Assembly: GCF_036964665.1 (NCBI RefSeq)
Contig: NZ_JBAMDA010000003.1
Coordinates: 62,001 to 126,000, forward strand
Direction of reading: 5' to 3'
Source of the DNA: Nitrobacter sp. NHB1
Lineage (GTDB): Bacteria; Pseudomonadota; Alphaproteobacteria; Rhizobiales; Xanthobacteraceae
Length of the DNA: 64,000 bases
Shown one piece after another: positions 37,232-45,962 of the stretch. Both the position numbers and the translations under genes were made by a program. Positions within the stretch are counted from its first letter, which is position 1. The number at the start of each line of letters is the position of its first letter. Below the pieces are notes generated by a model. The model was not told where the DNA came from. It did no database searches and was given only the letters and a program-made list of their open reading frames with translations.

Positions 37232-37510
37232 CGGGCTTCCTCATCGGTTGAATGAGGAACCCGTAACCCGGTTGAGTTTGTCGGCCGAAGCGTCAGGCAC
37301 CCGCGAAAGGGGTGCTCACGATCGCCTGAAATCGCTGCTCACGATCCCGCGAAATCCCTGCTCACGATCATCTGAAATCGGTGCTCACGATCCCGCGAAA
37401 CACGCAGTGATCGTGACCGAGATACATGAGGGCGGAGGTATTACGTCGGCGATGTTTACTGGCCGCAAGATTCTCAACCGCCCGCCGCAAGACTTCGGAA
37501 AATAAGAAGA

Positions 37511-38206
37511 ATGCATCCCCTTCACCGTGAGGCGCACCTCATTGAGCGTATCGGCTGGCTGCGCGCCGCGGTTCTGGGCGCGAATGATGGAATTATCTCT
37601 ACGGCGAGCCTTGTTGTCGGCGTTGCCGCAGCGGCAAGTTCGCATAGTGAGGTGCTAGTTGCCGGCGCTGCCGGCCTCGTCGCCGGCGCTGCTTCGATGG
37701 CCGCTGGAGAGTATGTCTCCGTGAGCTCGCAGGCCGATACAGAGGCCGCCGATCTAGCGCGAGAACGACGCGAGCTTGCGGAGCAGCCGGCAGCAGAACT
37801 CGATGAGCTAACGCACATTTATATCGAGCGCGGGGTCGAACCCTCGCTGGCCTGCCAAGTCGCAGAGCAGCTGATGGCAAGGGATGCATTTGCGGCGCAC
37901 GCTCGGGATGAATTGGGTCTGTCGGCACACATCGTCGCTCGTCCGGTTCAAGCTGCTTTGACCTCGGCGGCGACTTTTTCAATGGGTGCTGCATTGCCGC
38001 TGTTGATCGCAGTGTTTTCGTCGTTGGTGCAAATCCCGTGGGTGGTGTCGGGAGGTTCACTCGTTACGCTCGCGATTTTAGGGGCTATTGGAGCTCAGAC
38101 GGGTGGAGCTGGCATCTTCAAGCCGACGCTGCGAGTCACCTTTTGGGGCGCCGTCGCCATGAGCACGACCGCTGCTATCGGTCGCCTTGTAGGTCATGCT
38201 GTTTAG
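37511..38206 (+). CDS. VIT1/CCC1-type Fe(II)/Mn(II) transporter
   Basis: A 231-residue membrane protein with about five helices. The family marker regions are clear: IERIGWLRAAVLGANDGIIS TASLVVGVA and AGLVAGAASMAAGEYVSVSS QAD in the first pair, a charged cytoplasmic metal-binding domain (LARERRELAEQPAAELDELT) and a C-terminal pair with SFSxGA-type FSMGAALPLL. VIT proteins remove cytosolic Fe/Mn by proton antiport. The gene starts 5 bases after the native stop of the cytochrome b gene, so the FixK box at 34046 likely drove both; the IS21 insertion now separates it from that promoter. Confidence 0.9.
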   Translation: MHPLHREAHLIERIGWLRAAVLGANDGIISTASLVVGVAAAASSHSEVLVAGAAGLVAGAASMAAGEYVSVSSQADTEAADLARERRELAEQPAAELDELTHIYIERGVEPSLACQVAEQLMARDAFAAHARDELGLSAHIVARPVQAALTSAATFSMGAALPLLIAVFSSLVQIPWVVSGGSLVTLAILGAIGAQTGGAGIFKPTLRVTFWGAVAMSTTAAIGRLVGHAV

Positions 38207-38457
38207 GCGCTGTAATGACGGCGCGCTTATGAAACAGTAGACGGTTCGGCTAAGCGCACTTTCCATCCGGCGCAATTCTGGGCCTTTTGACCGGTCAGCC
38301 ATTCGAACACGAAGCGCAGGATGTTCAGCCTGCCTGGCCACATCCTGCAACTTGGAGCCAGAGCCGTTCCTACCTTTCGACCTTACTTGTTGCCCTCGGC
38401 CTTGCCCGACTACTCTCCTGGCTGGTTTCGTGCGAATTCGCATGGCATGCCCCTTCG
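38207..38457. other. No recognisable gene
   Basis: Sequence between the VIT gene and the IS3 remnant; no conserved frame seen. Confidence 0.35.
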
Positions 38458-39095
38458 GGTGGTCGATGTTGAATGCACGGACATGGCGCGGCCTTGTCTT
38501 GCACCGTGGTTCGGACCGGCTTGCCACGGATGACGCCCTGGAGACCGAGGTTGGCCATCAGCCGCTCGACCGTGCAGCGGGCCACGGCAAAGCCTTCGCG
38601 CAGCATCTGCCTCCAGACCTTGCGCGCGCCATAAACCTCGAAGTTCCCGGCGAAGACGCGCTCGATCTCGGGCTTCAGTTCCAGGTCCCGCTTCGCCCGT
38701 GCCGACAGCTTCTCGGGATCGGCGCGTTTGGCGACATGGTCGTGGTAGGTCGACGGGGCGATCGGCAGCACCTTGCAGATCGGCTCGACCCCATGCGCCT
38801 CGCGGTGATCGTCGATGAACGCGATCATAGCTTGAACCGGCGGTCGAGCTCCGCCTGGGCAAAATACGCAGATGCCTTGCGCAGGATCTCGTTGGCCTGC
38901 CGAAGCTTACGGTTCTCCCGTTCAAGGGCCTTCAGCTTCGCGGCCATGTCCGTCGGTACGCCGGCTCGCTTGCCGGCGTCGACCTCGGCCTTCTTCACCC
39001 ACTCGTTCAGCGTCTGGCCCGTGCAGCCTATCTTGGCCGCAATCGAACTGATCGCATCCCACCGCGAGGGATGTTCATGCTCGTGATCCAGCACT
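38458..39095 (-). pseudogene. IS3-family remnant (orfA and start of orfB)
   Basis: The minus strand carries most of orfA ([54 protein letters not shown]) and, overlapping it, the start of orfB ([40 protein letters not shown]). orfA lacks its first ~17 residues, and orfB stops matching after [15 protein letters not shown], before the DDE core. Both element ends are gone. A C-terminal orfB piece is found at 62277-62425. Confidence 0.85.
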
Positions 39096-39216
39096 AACGG
39101 CGGCGACGCCGATGAGCAGCGTCCGGACAGACGAGGTCAGCGAAAGCGCGTTTGCCCTATCTTCGATCCTCGCCTTATCTAGGGGAAGGTTCTCGTGCTA
39201 GGGAACGGTTGCGCGA

Positions 39217-39546
39217 TCATCTCTTCGATTGGCCGCCGCGCGAGCCCCCGGCTGGTGCGCAGAAGGCTGAATGCAACGCATCCACAACGGTCAAAACCTC
39301 CGGCCGTGTGATGGAATAGTAGACCGTCGTCCCCTCGCGGCGGGCTTCGACGAGTCCGTCCGATCTAAGCCGCATGAGTTGCTGCGACATTGGCACCTGC
39401 TCGATCCCGAGCTCCTGACGCAGTTCGGCCACTGACCTCTCACCATCCACCAGGGCGCAGAGCACCAGCAGGCGCTGTGGATGGGACAGGCTTCGCATCA
39501 GCACCGCTGCCGATTCCGCCGCCGGCATCATGTCCGCTACATTCAT
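39217..39546 (-). CDS. ArsR/SmtB-family repressor, SqrR/BigR-like
   Basis: A 109-residue winged-helix regulator starting MNVADMMPAAESAAVLMRSL (ATG at 39546). HTH: SVAELRQELGIEQVPMSQQL MRLRSDG. Two cysteines stand at the places used by persulfide sensors of the SqrR/BigR type: LVLCALVDGERSV near the N-terminus and HSAFCAP near the C-terminus. The metal-binding ELCVCDL of ArsR is absent. It is divergent from an SQR-like flavoprotein gene, which fits a sulfide-responsive repressor; the cysteine chemistry is inferred. Confidence 0.82.
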   Translation of the reverse strand: MNVADMMPAAESAAVLMRSLSHPQRLLVLCALVDGERSVAELRQELGIEQVPMSQQLMRLRSDGLVEARREGTTVYYSITRPEVLTVVDALHSAFCAPAGGSRGGQSKR

Positions 39547-39573
39547 GTTATTGAATTTATGTTCCTTGAATGT
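39539..39573. promoter_or_regulatory. AT-rich inverted repeat over the repressor start
   Basis: ACATTCA at 39539-39545 and TGAATGT at 39567-39573 surround an AT-rich core. The position overlaps the repressor start codon and its promoter, as expected for an autoregulatory operator. Confidence 0.45.
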
Positions 39574-39639
39574 TAGATGCAAGCTGCCCGGCCTTCCGAG
39601 AGACGGGCGCAAGGTTCAAAGGGATAATTTGCTCCTGCC

Positions 39640-39653
39640 TTGAACCAGATCAA
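39640..39653. promoter_or_regulatory. Candidate FixK/FNR box before SQR-like gene
   Basis: TTGAACCAGATCAA fits TTGA-N6-TCAA. Its centre is 61 bases before the ATG at 39708, which has GGAGGA as ribosome site. Control of this gene may thus combine sulfide repression and low-oxygen activation. Confidence 0.65.
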
Positions 39654-39707
39654 GACGGAATGCGCGATGTCAGGGGAAACTCAACGAATAAATCGGAGGA
39701 ATAGTCC

Positions 39708-41000
39708 ATGTCTCACGTTGTCGTTCTCGGTGCGGGCCTCGGTGGAACTATCATGGCCTATGAGATGAAGACCAAGCTGCGGCGCGATGATCGTCTCACC
39801 GTCGTCAATCTCGGGTCGACTTATTCGTTTGTGCCTTCGAATCCTTGGGTTGCAGTCGGCTGGAGACAGCCGGCAGATATTGAAGTCGACCTTGCCCCGG
39901 TGCTGAAACAGAGAGGCATCGAATTGCGGCCGGAGGGAGCCAAACGCGTCGAGCCGAGCGAAAATCAGATTCAACTCAACGACGGCACATCTATCCATTA
40001 CGACTACTTGATCATTGCCACCGGGCCGGACCTTGCCTTCGATGAGGTGCCGGGACTCGGCCCGAAAGCCCATACCCAGTCCGTCTGTCAGACTGACCAT
40101 GCTCTCCAGGCCAAAACCGCGTTCGACAAACTCGTCAAGACGCCGGGACCGGTGGTGATCGGCGCCGTGCAAGGCGCATCTTGCTACGGCCCGGCCTACG
40201 AATTCGCCTTCATCCTTGACACTGCCTTGCGCAAAGCGCGCGTCCGCGATCGCGTACCGATGACCTTCGTGACGCCGGAACCCTATATCGGTCATCTTGG
40301 GCTCGACGGTGTCGGCGATACCAAGGGGCTGATCGAAAGCGCGATGCGCGACCGCCACATCAAGTGGATCACCAATGCGCGCACGAAAAAAGCCGAGGCC
40401 GACAAACTCATCGTCGAGGAAGTCAACGACGACGGCTCGGTCAAGGCGACGCACGAACTGCCGTTCGTCTTCTCCATGCTGCTGCCGGCTTTCCGAGGCG
40501 TTTCGGCCGTTCATGGCATCGAGGGTCTGACCAACCCGCGCGGCTTTATCGTGATCGATAAGCACCAGCGCAACCCGGCCTTCCCGAATATTTTCGGGGT
40601 CGGCGTTTGTGTCGCCATTCCGCCGGTCGGCAAGACGCCGCTTGCGGTGGGCGTGCCGAAGACCGGTTTCATGATCGAATCCATGGTCACCGCCACGGCG
40701 GAGAACATTGCTTCGCTCCTCAAAGGCGAGCAGCCGAAGGCGATCGCAACCTGGAACGCGGTCTGCCTCGCCGACTTCGGCGATGATGGCATCGCTTTCG
40801 TTGCACAGCCACAAATCCCACCGCGCAACGTCAACTGGTCGTCGCAGGGCAAATGGGTCCACGCAGCCAAGATCGGCTTTGAGAAGTACTTCCTGCGCAA
40901 GATCCGGCAGGGCAAGGCCGAGACCTTCTACGAAAACCTCGTCCTCGACATTCTTGGGATTAAGAAACTGAAGGAAATTCACGTGGAAACGGCCGAATAG
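39708..41000 (+). CDS. Sulfide:quinone oxidoreductase-like FAD protein
   Basis: A 430-residue flavoprotein. The FAD-binding Rossmann motif is VVVLGAGLGGTIMAYEM at 4-20; YDYLIIATGPDLAFDEVPG is at 98-116. Cysteines at 127 (SVCQTD), 159 (GASCYGPAYEF) and 301 (GVGVCVAIPP) match the three redox cysteines of sulfide:quinone oxidoreductases in spacing. The C-terminal amphipathic region (AAKIGFEKYFLRKIRQG) can anchor it to the membrane. It would oxidise sulfide to polysulfide with electrons to quinone. Substrate is inferred from the family and from the SqrR-like repressor next door. Confidence 0.85.
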   Translation: MSHVVVLGAGLGGTIMAYEMKTKLRRDDRLTVVNLGSTYSFVPSNPWVAVGWRQPADIEVDLAPVLKQRGIELRPEGAKRVEPSENQIQLNDGTSIHYDYLIIATGPDLAFDEVPGLGPKAHTQSVCQTDHALQAKTAFDKLVKTPGPVVIGAVQGASCYGPAYEFAFILDTALRKARVRDRVPMTFVTPEPYIGHLGLDGVGDTKGLIESAMRDRHIKWITNARTKKAEADKLIVEEVNDDGSVKATHELPFVFSMLLPAFRGVSAVHGIEGLTNPRGFIVIDKHQRNPAFPNIFGVGVCVAIPPVGKTPLAVGVPKTGFMIESMVTATAENIASLLKGEQPKAIATWNAVCLADFGDDGIAFVAQPQIPPRNVNWSSQGKWVHAAKIGFEKYFLRKIRQGKAETFYENLVLDILGIKKLKEIHVETAE

Positions 41001-41029
41001 GCGCAGTCTTCAAACAAAAGGAAACGACA

Positions 41030-41233
41030 ATGACAATCGATCGCGCCGTGATGATGTTTGCCGGCTTCATGGTTCTCGTGTCGCTAGGGCTCGGCCTCTA
41101 CGTGTCGCCCTGGTGGTACCTGCTCACGGCCTTCGTCGGGCTGAATCTGATCCAGGCGTCGATGACAGGATTCTGCCCGGCGGCCATGGTCTTCAGGAGG
41201 CTCGGCTGTCCCGCAGGCGTCGCGTTCAAATAA
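41030..41233 (+). CDS. DUF2892 (YgaP-type) membrane protein
   Basis: A 67-residue protein with two membrane helices: MTIDRAVMMFAGFMVLVSLG and WWYLLTAFVGLNLIQASMTG FCP. This is the DUF2892 domain found fused to rhodanese in YgaP and as stand-alone genes in sulfur clusters. The FCPAA motif with Cys and a second Cys (RRLGCPAG) are conserved. It follows the SQR-like gene by 29 bases and probably belongs to the same operon. Confidence 0.88.
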   Translation: MTIDRAVMMFAGFMVLVSLGLGLYVSPWWYLLTAFVGLNLIQASMTGFCPAAMVFRRLGCPAGVAFK

Positions 41234-41253
41234 AGGCAAGCCTTCTTCATCCG

Positions 41254-42312
41254 ATGGTCGGGCAAAACCTGAGATCGCCCGTGAAAGTTGCACGCTCCAT
41301 GTATCGACCGATCTTGTGCTTCCTGACAGCCATTCTCGCCGGTGGCGCAATCATCGGCGCGACGGCGACTGAGGCCGGCGAATTCGTCGTCAAGGCCACG
41401 ACGATTCCCGAGATGAAGGCCGTGTTCGGCCAGGTCGAAAGTCGTATCGTGGTGCCGGCGCGCGCGCGCATCGGCGGCTCGGTTCGGGAGCTCCGCATCA
41501 GCCAGGGCGACGAGGTCAAAGAAGGGCAGGCAATCGCCGTCATTGTCGACGACAAGCTCGCGCTCCAGCTCAACGCTGCCGATGCCAAGGTCGAGGCGCT
41601 CAACTCGCAGCTCGCCAATACACGCGTCCAGCTTGAAAGGGCGCAGCAGCTCCGGGCGAGCGGAGCAGGCACGCAGGTCAACCTTGATCAGGCCAAGATG
41701 CAGTTCGAGGTCGCAACCAACCAGGTCGCGGCGGCCAAGGCGGAGAAGACCGTCATCGAGCAGAGCGCGCGCGAGGGCACCGTCTTCGCGCCGGCAACGG
41801 GCCGGGTGCTCACCGTCCCCGTCACGCTCGGTTCGGTTATCCTGCCCGGCGAGGACATCGCCCGCATCGCGCCGGGGCCGTATTATCTGCGGCTATCGTT
41901 GCCGGAACGCCACGCCGGAGAAATCGTTCAGGGCTCTGACGTGCTGGTCGGCGCTCGTGGACTCTCGACTGCGCCAGACGGGCTTCCCGCCGCGCACCGC
42001 GGCCGCATCGTCAAGGTCTATCCGGAGATCGTCAATGGGCGCGTGATCGCGGATGTCGAGGTCGAAGGGATCGGCGATTACTTCGTCAACGAGCGCACGC
42101 TGGTGTCGATCCCGGTCGGCAAGCGCAGGGTGGTCGCCGTCCCGCCTCAGGCGATCCGGACGATGCATGGCATCGACTACGTGCGCCTTGTCACGCCCAC
42201 CGGAGGAATGGACGTCGCCGTCATTCTCGGCGAGGCCGTCGAAGAGGACGGCCAAAGGCGCACAGAGATTCTCACGGGCCTGCACGACGGCGACCGGATC
42301 GTGCTGCCATGA
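41254..42312 (+). CDS. RND efflux periplasmic adaptor
   Basis: About 350 residues with a signal peptide (YRPILCFLTAILAGGAIIGA), lipoyl halves (RIGGSVRELRISQGDEVKEG and GTVFAPATGRVLTVPVTLGS), a short coiled coil (DAKVEALNSQLANTRVQLER) and a beta barrel. The start is uncertain: ATG 41254, GTG 41281 and ATG 41299 are all possible, and the last gives the most compact signal peptide. It lies 20 bases after DUF2892 and overlaps the pump by 4 bases. Confidence 0.85.
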   Translation: MVGQNLRSPVKVARSMYRPILCFLTAILAGGAIIGATATEAGEFVVKATTIPEMKAVFGQVESRIVVPARARIGGSVRELRISQGDEVKEGQAIAVIVDDKLALQLNAADAKVEALNSQLANTRVQLERAQQLRASGAGTQVNLDQAKMQFEVATNQVAAAKAEKTVIEQSAREGTVFAPATGRVLTVPVTLGSVILPGEDIARIAPGPYYLRLSLPERHAGEIVQGSDVLVGARGLSTAPDGLPAAHRGRIVKVYPEIVNGRVIADVEVEGIGDYFVNERTLVSIPVGKRRVVAVPPQAIRTMHGIDYVRLVTPTGGMDVAVILGEAVEEDGQRRTEILTGLHDGDRIVLP

Positions 42313-45300
42313 AGCTTGGACTCGCCGGCAATCTCACCCGCGCCTTCATCGCTTCTCCGTTGACGCCGCTGTTCCTGCTCGCATCCCTTGCGCTCGGGCT
42401 TGTGGCGCTGATCTCGCTGCCGCGCGAGGAAGAGCCGCAGATATCCGTACCTATGGTCGATATCCATGTCGCCGCCAACGGGCTGAAGGCCGAGGACGCC
42501 GTGAAGCTCGTCACCGAGCCGCTGGAAACGATCGTCAAGAGCATTGATGGGGTGGAGCACCTCTACTCGCAGACCCAAGACGACGGCACCGTGGTGACGG
42601 CGCGGTTCAAGGTCGGCACCAATTCGGACGCCGCCATTCTTCGCGTGCACGAGAAGGTCCGGGCCAACATGAACCGGATCCCGGTCGGGATTCCGGAGCC
42701 GCTCATCGTCGGCCGCGGCATCGACGACGTGGCGATCGTGGTCGTCACGCTGCGTCCGACGACGGCGGCAGCGTCCCGATGGACTGCGAACGGGCTGACG
42801 CGGCTCGCCCGCGAGCTGCAGGTCGAGGTGTCCAAGCTGCCCGACGTCGGCCTCACCTACATCGTCGGCGAGCAGCCGGAGCAGTTTCGCGTCGAACCCG
42901 ATCCGGAAAAGCTCTCGCTCTACGGCATCACCCTTCAGCAGCTTGCCGCCAAGATCGAAGGCGCCAACCGTTCGTTCCGCATCGGCACGGTGAGGGAGGA
43001 CACGCAGCAGCGCGCGATCGTCGCCGGGCAAACCCTGCAGGCGTTGCCCGAGATCGGCAACATCCTGCTCACCGCGCGCGACGGCCGTCCGGTCTATGTC
43101 CGCGACGTCGCCAATGTCGTGCTTGCGACCTCGCCGGCCGAAAACCGCGTCACTGACATCCGCAAAACGACGGATGCCGGCCTTGAAGGCGCGCCCGCCG
43201 TTTCGCTCGCCATCGCCAAGCGTCCCGGCACCAATGCGGTGGTGATTGCCGACGAGATCGTGCGGCAGCTGGAGCAGGCGCGCGGCCAGATCTTTCCGGC
43301 GGATGTCGAGATGACGGTCACGCGCAACTACGGCGAAACGGCGAACGAGAAGGCTAACGAACTTCTGTTCCATCTCGGCCTCGCCACTGTATCGATCGTT
43401 GTGCTGGTCGCCGTCGCCATCGGCTGGCGGGAAGCGCTCGTGGTCGCGGTGGTGATCCCGACCACGATCCTGCTCACGCTGTTCGCCTCCTGGATCATGG
43501 GCTACACGCTCAACCGCGTCAGCCTGTTCGCTCTGATCTTCTCCATCGGCATTCTGGTGGACGACGCCATCGTGGTGATCGAGAACATCGCCCGCCACTG
43601 GGCGATGCGCGACGGCCGCTCGCGCGCGCAGGCCGCGATCGACGCGGTCGCCGAGGTCGGCAATCCGACCGTCGTCGCGACGCTGACGGTGGTGGCGGCG
43701 CTGCTGCCGATGCTGTTCGTGTCCGGCATGATGGGGCCCTATATGAGCCCGATTCCGGCCAATGCCTCGGCGGCGATGCTGTTCTCCTTCTTCGTCGCCG
43801 TTATCCTGACGCCATGGCTGATGATGAAGTTCGGCGGTGGCCATGCGGGCGGCGGTCACGAGGATGCGGGCGGCGGCCGTCTCGGCCGGATTTACGTTGC
43901 GGTCGCAAGGCCCATCCTTGCTGCCCGCTGGCGGTCCTGGACTTTTCTTCTGGTCGTCGGCTTTGCCACGCTGGCCTCGCTCGGACTGATCTACACCAGG
44001 CATGTCACGGTGAAACTCCTGCCCTTCGACAACAAAGCCAATCTCCAGGTCGTGCTCGACCTGCCGAAGGGCTCGTCTATCGAGGACACCGACCGGACGC
44101 TGCAGGCGATGGTCGATCGCCTGGCATCCGTGCCAGAAATCGTGTCGTTCCAGACCTACGCCGGCACGGCTGCGCCGTTCGATTTCAACGGGCTGGTGCG
44201 GCACTATTATCTCCGCTCCGGTCCCGAGCAAGGCGATATCGCCGTGAACCTGCTCGCGAAAGGCGACCGCGCGCGCGCCAGCCACGCCATCGCGCTTGAA
44301 CTCAGGCAGCGCCTGAGCGGTCTCGACCTGCCGAAGAACACCGTCGTGAAGGTGGTCGAGCCGCCTCCGGGGCCGCCGGTGCTCGGCACGCTGCTCGCGG
44401 AGATCTACGGTCCCGATCCGGACACCCGGCGCGCGGTGGCCGCCAAAGTGCGCGCGGCGTTCAAGAGCGTGCCGTTCATCGTCGATGTCGACGACAGCTA
44501 TCACAACCAGGCTGAGCGCGTGCGCGTCGCGATCAATCAGGACAATCTCGAATATTACAAGGTCGAGCAATCGGACGTTTACGACACCCTGCGCGATCTC
44601 TATGGCGGCACCACGGTGGGCTATTCCCAGCGCGGCGGAGGGCGCTATCCGATCGCCATCCGCCTCGCGCTGCCCAAGGCGAACGCGGTGATGGATGCGC
44701 GCGCGCTGACGACGCCGGTGCCCGCCAACGCGCTACCCGGCGGCCGCGGGGTGGTCGAACTCGGCGATGTTGTTAGTGTCTCCCATGAGCCGGCGTCCTA
44801 TCCAATCTTCCGGCACAATGGCCGCCCCGCCGAAATGGTGCTGGCGGAACTCGCCGGCGCCTACGAAGCACCGATCTACGGCATGCTCGCGGTGCGCGAC
44901 GCGATCGATCGGATCGACTGGGGCAGCCTGCCAAAGCCCGTGATCGCACTGCACGGTCAACCGGACAACGAAACGTACCCGACCCTGCTTTGGGACGGCG
45001 AATGGGAGGTGACCTGGGTGACCTTCCGCGATATGGGCGCAGCTTTCATGGTGGCGATCCTCGGCATCTACATTCTGGTGGTTGCGCAGTTTGGCTCGTT
45101 CAAGCTGCCGCTCGTCATCCTGACGCCGATCCCGCTCACCTTCATTGGTATCATGCTTGGCCACTGGCTGTTCAATGCGCCCTTCACGGCGACCTCCATG
45201 ATCGGCTTCATCGCGCTCGCCGGCATTATCGTGCGCAACTCGATCCTGCTGGTGGATTTCATCCGCCATGCGCGCCGGCCCGACCGGCCGTTGACCGACG

Positions 45301-45566
45301 TGCTGCTGGAAGCGGGCGCAATCCGCTTCAAGCCGATCCTCTTGACCGCGATCGCCGCCATGATCGGCGCAGCCGTCATCCTCGCCGACCCGATCTTCCA
45401 GGGGCTCGCGATTTCGCTCCTGTTCGGTCTGGCATCATCGACGGCGCTGACCGTGCTCGTCATCCCCGCAATTTATGTCGTGCTGAGAGGAGACCGGCAG
45501 CCGGGTCAGGGCCGGCAAACACCAACGCCTGCTGAGTTGCCGGCTCAGCATCAACCTGAAACATAG
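42309..45566 (+). CDS. RND efflux permease (AcrB-like, HAE type)
   Basis: A 1085-residue pump with 12 membrane helices and two periplasmic loops. Features: LARGE first loop after LISLPREEEPQISVPMVDIH, proton-relay helix with FSIGILVDDAIVVIENIARH (the DD pair of HAE pumps) and a C-terminal GIIVRNSILLVDFIRHARRP helix. It groups with export systems of the AcrB/MexF side rather than metal pumps. Substrate is unknown; the operon with SQR and DUF2892 suggests export of a sulfur-related or toxic compound. A truncated inverted copy lies at 24405-25547. Confidence 0.9.
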   Translation: MKLGLAGNLTRAFIASPLTPLFLLASLALGLVALISLPREEEPQISVPMVDIHVAANGLKAEDAVKLVTEPLETIVKSIDGVEHLYSQTQDDGTVVTARFKVGTNSDAAILRVHEKVRANMNRIPVGIPEPLIVGRGIDDVAIVVVTLRPTTAAASRWTANGLTRLARELQVEVSKLPDVGLTYIVGEQPEQFRVEPDPEKLSLYGITLQQLAAKIEGANRSFRIGTVREDTQQRAIVAGQTLQALPEIGNILLTARDGRPVYVRDVANVVLATSPAENRVTDIRKTTDAGLEGAPAVSLAIAKRPGTNAVVIADEIVRQLEQARGQIFPADVEMTVTRNYGETANEKANELLFHLGLATVSIVVLVAVAIGWREALVVAVVIPTTILLTLFASWIMGYTLNRVSLFALIFSIGILVDDAIVVIENIARHWAMRDGRSRAQAAIDAVAEVGNPTVVATLTVVAALLPMLFVSGMMGPYMSPIPANASAAMLFSFFVAVILTPWLMMKFGGGHAGGGHEDAGGGRLGRIYVAVARPILAARWRSWTFLLVVGFATLASLGLIYTRHVTVKLLPFDNKANLQVVLDLPKGSSIEDTDRTLQAMVDRLASVPEIVSFQTYAGTAAPFDFNGLVRHYYLRSGPEQGDIAVNLLAKGDRARASHAIALELRQRLSGLDLPKNTVVKVVEPPPGPPVLGTLLAEIYGPDPDTRRAVAAKVRAAFKSVPFIVDVDDSYHNQAERVRVAINQDNLEYYKVEQSDVYDTLRDLYGGTTVGYSQRGGGRYPIAIRLALPKANAVMDARALTTPVPANALPGGRGVVELGDVVSVSHEPASYPIFRHNGRPAEMVLAELAGAYEAPIYGMLAVRDAIDRIDWGSLPKPVIALHGQPDNETYPTLLWDGEWEVTWVTFRDMGAAFMVAILGIYILVVAQFGSFKLPLVILTPIPLTFIGIMLGHWLFNAPFTATSMIGFIALAGIIVRNSILLVDFIRHARRPDRPLTDVLLEAGAIRFKPILLTAIAAMIGAAVILADPIFQGLAISLLFGLASSTALTVLVIPAIYVVLRGDRQPGQGRQTPTPAELPAQHQPET

Positions 45567-45575
45567 GAGACCACC

Positions 45576-45962
45576 ATGAGTTACTATTTTGCGAAAACAC
45601 TTCATTGTTCTTTCGACGAGGCCATGCAACGGGCGACGGACGCGCTCAAGCAAGCTGGCTTCGGTATCATCACCGAAATCGACGTGAAGGAGACGCTAAA
45701 GAAGAAGCTCGACGTGAATTTCCGCAACTATCATATCCTCGGTGCTTGCAATCCAGCTATGGCGCGCGAGGCTTTGGAGATTGAGGATAAGATTGGCACG
45801 ATGCTGCCTTGTAACGTCATCGTTCAGGATATCGGCCGCGGTGATATTGAAGTCGCCGCCATCGATCCTGTCGCATCAATGGTTGCGGTCGACAATCCCA
45901 CGCTGAAGGTACCAGCCGGAAAGGTGCGCGATATGCTGAAAGCGGTCGTCGATATTCTGTAG
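45576..45962 (+). CDS. DUF302 family protein (copy 2)
   Basis: A 128-residue paralogue of the protein at 10914-11306, with MSYYFAKTLHCSFDEAMQRA, GFGIITEIDVKETLKKKLDV, YHILGACNPAMAREALEIED and LPCNVIVQD. The GACNP and LPCN cysteines are shared. It follows the RND pump by 9 bases with GGAGACC as ribosome site, so it ends the sulfide-type operon, while the first copy is a single gene behind a FixK-type site. Confidence 0.9.
   Translation: MSYYFAKTLHCSFDEAMQRATDALKQAGFGIITEIDVKETLKKKLDVNFRNYHILGACNPAMAREALEIEDKIGTMLPCNVIVQDIGRGDIEVAAIDPVASMVAVDNPTLKVPAGKVRDMLKAVVDIL

Larger units (their letters stand above)
34796..37406. mobile_element. Complete IS21-family element with 8-bp target duplication
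   Basis: A 2611-bp element carrying istA and istB. The left end starts TGCGCATTTCGG and the right end, reversed, TGCGTGTTTCGC; both are followed by ATCGTGAGC. Several further copies of a GATCGTGAGC-like motif lie within ~100 bp of each end, as in IS21 multiple transposase-binding sites. GTGATCGT is duplicated at 34788-34795 and 37407-37414. It sits inside a cytochrome b gene. Both genes are intact, so the element may be active. Confidence 0.93.
34140..37505 (+). pseudogene. Di-heme cytochrome b (b561/hydrogenase type) gene split by IS21
   Basis: The coding parts are 34140-34795 and 37415-37505. The first part encodes VWDAPTRWFHWINALAVLGL (heme His), LKQIHVALGYVMALNLIWRF, RIAIVLILFLLLLQIATGLI and VHLYAFYALAAVILTHLVAV, the four-helix fold of Ni-Fe-hydrogenase-type/b561 cytochromes that pass electrons to or from quinone. 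After the IS, TEIHEGGGITSAMFTGRKIL NRPP completes the protein. Joining the parts with one GTGATCGT copy keeps the frame (HLVAVIV-TEIHEGGG), giving about 248 residues. The interrupted frame ends at 34856 after 238 residues and lacks the native tail, so a partly functional product is possible. The VIT gene follows the native stop by 5 bases. Confidence 0.9.

Noticed and set aside
39681-40982. 433-codon minus-strand frame opposite the SQR-like gene
   Set aside because: Antisense to a protein with complete FAD and cysteine motifs; codon pattern artefact.
42177-44570. Long minus-strand open frame of 797 codons opposite the RND pump
   Set aside because: It is antisense to a well-supported pump gene, is rich in Arg/His/Asp as expected from GC-rich antisense frames, and shows no domain or ribosome site.
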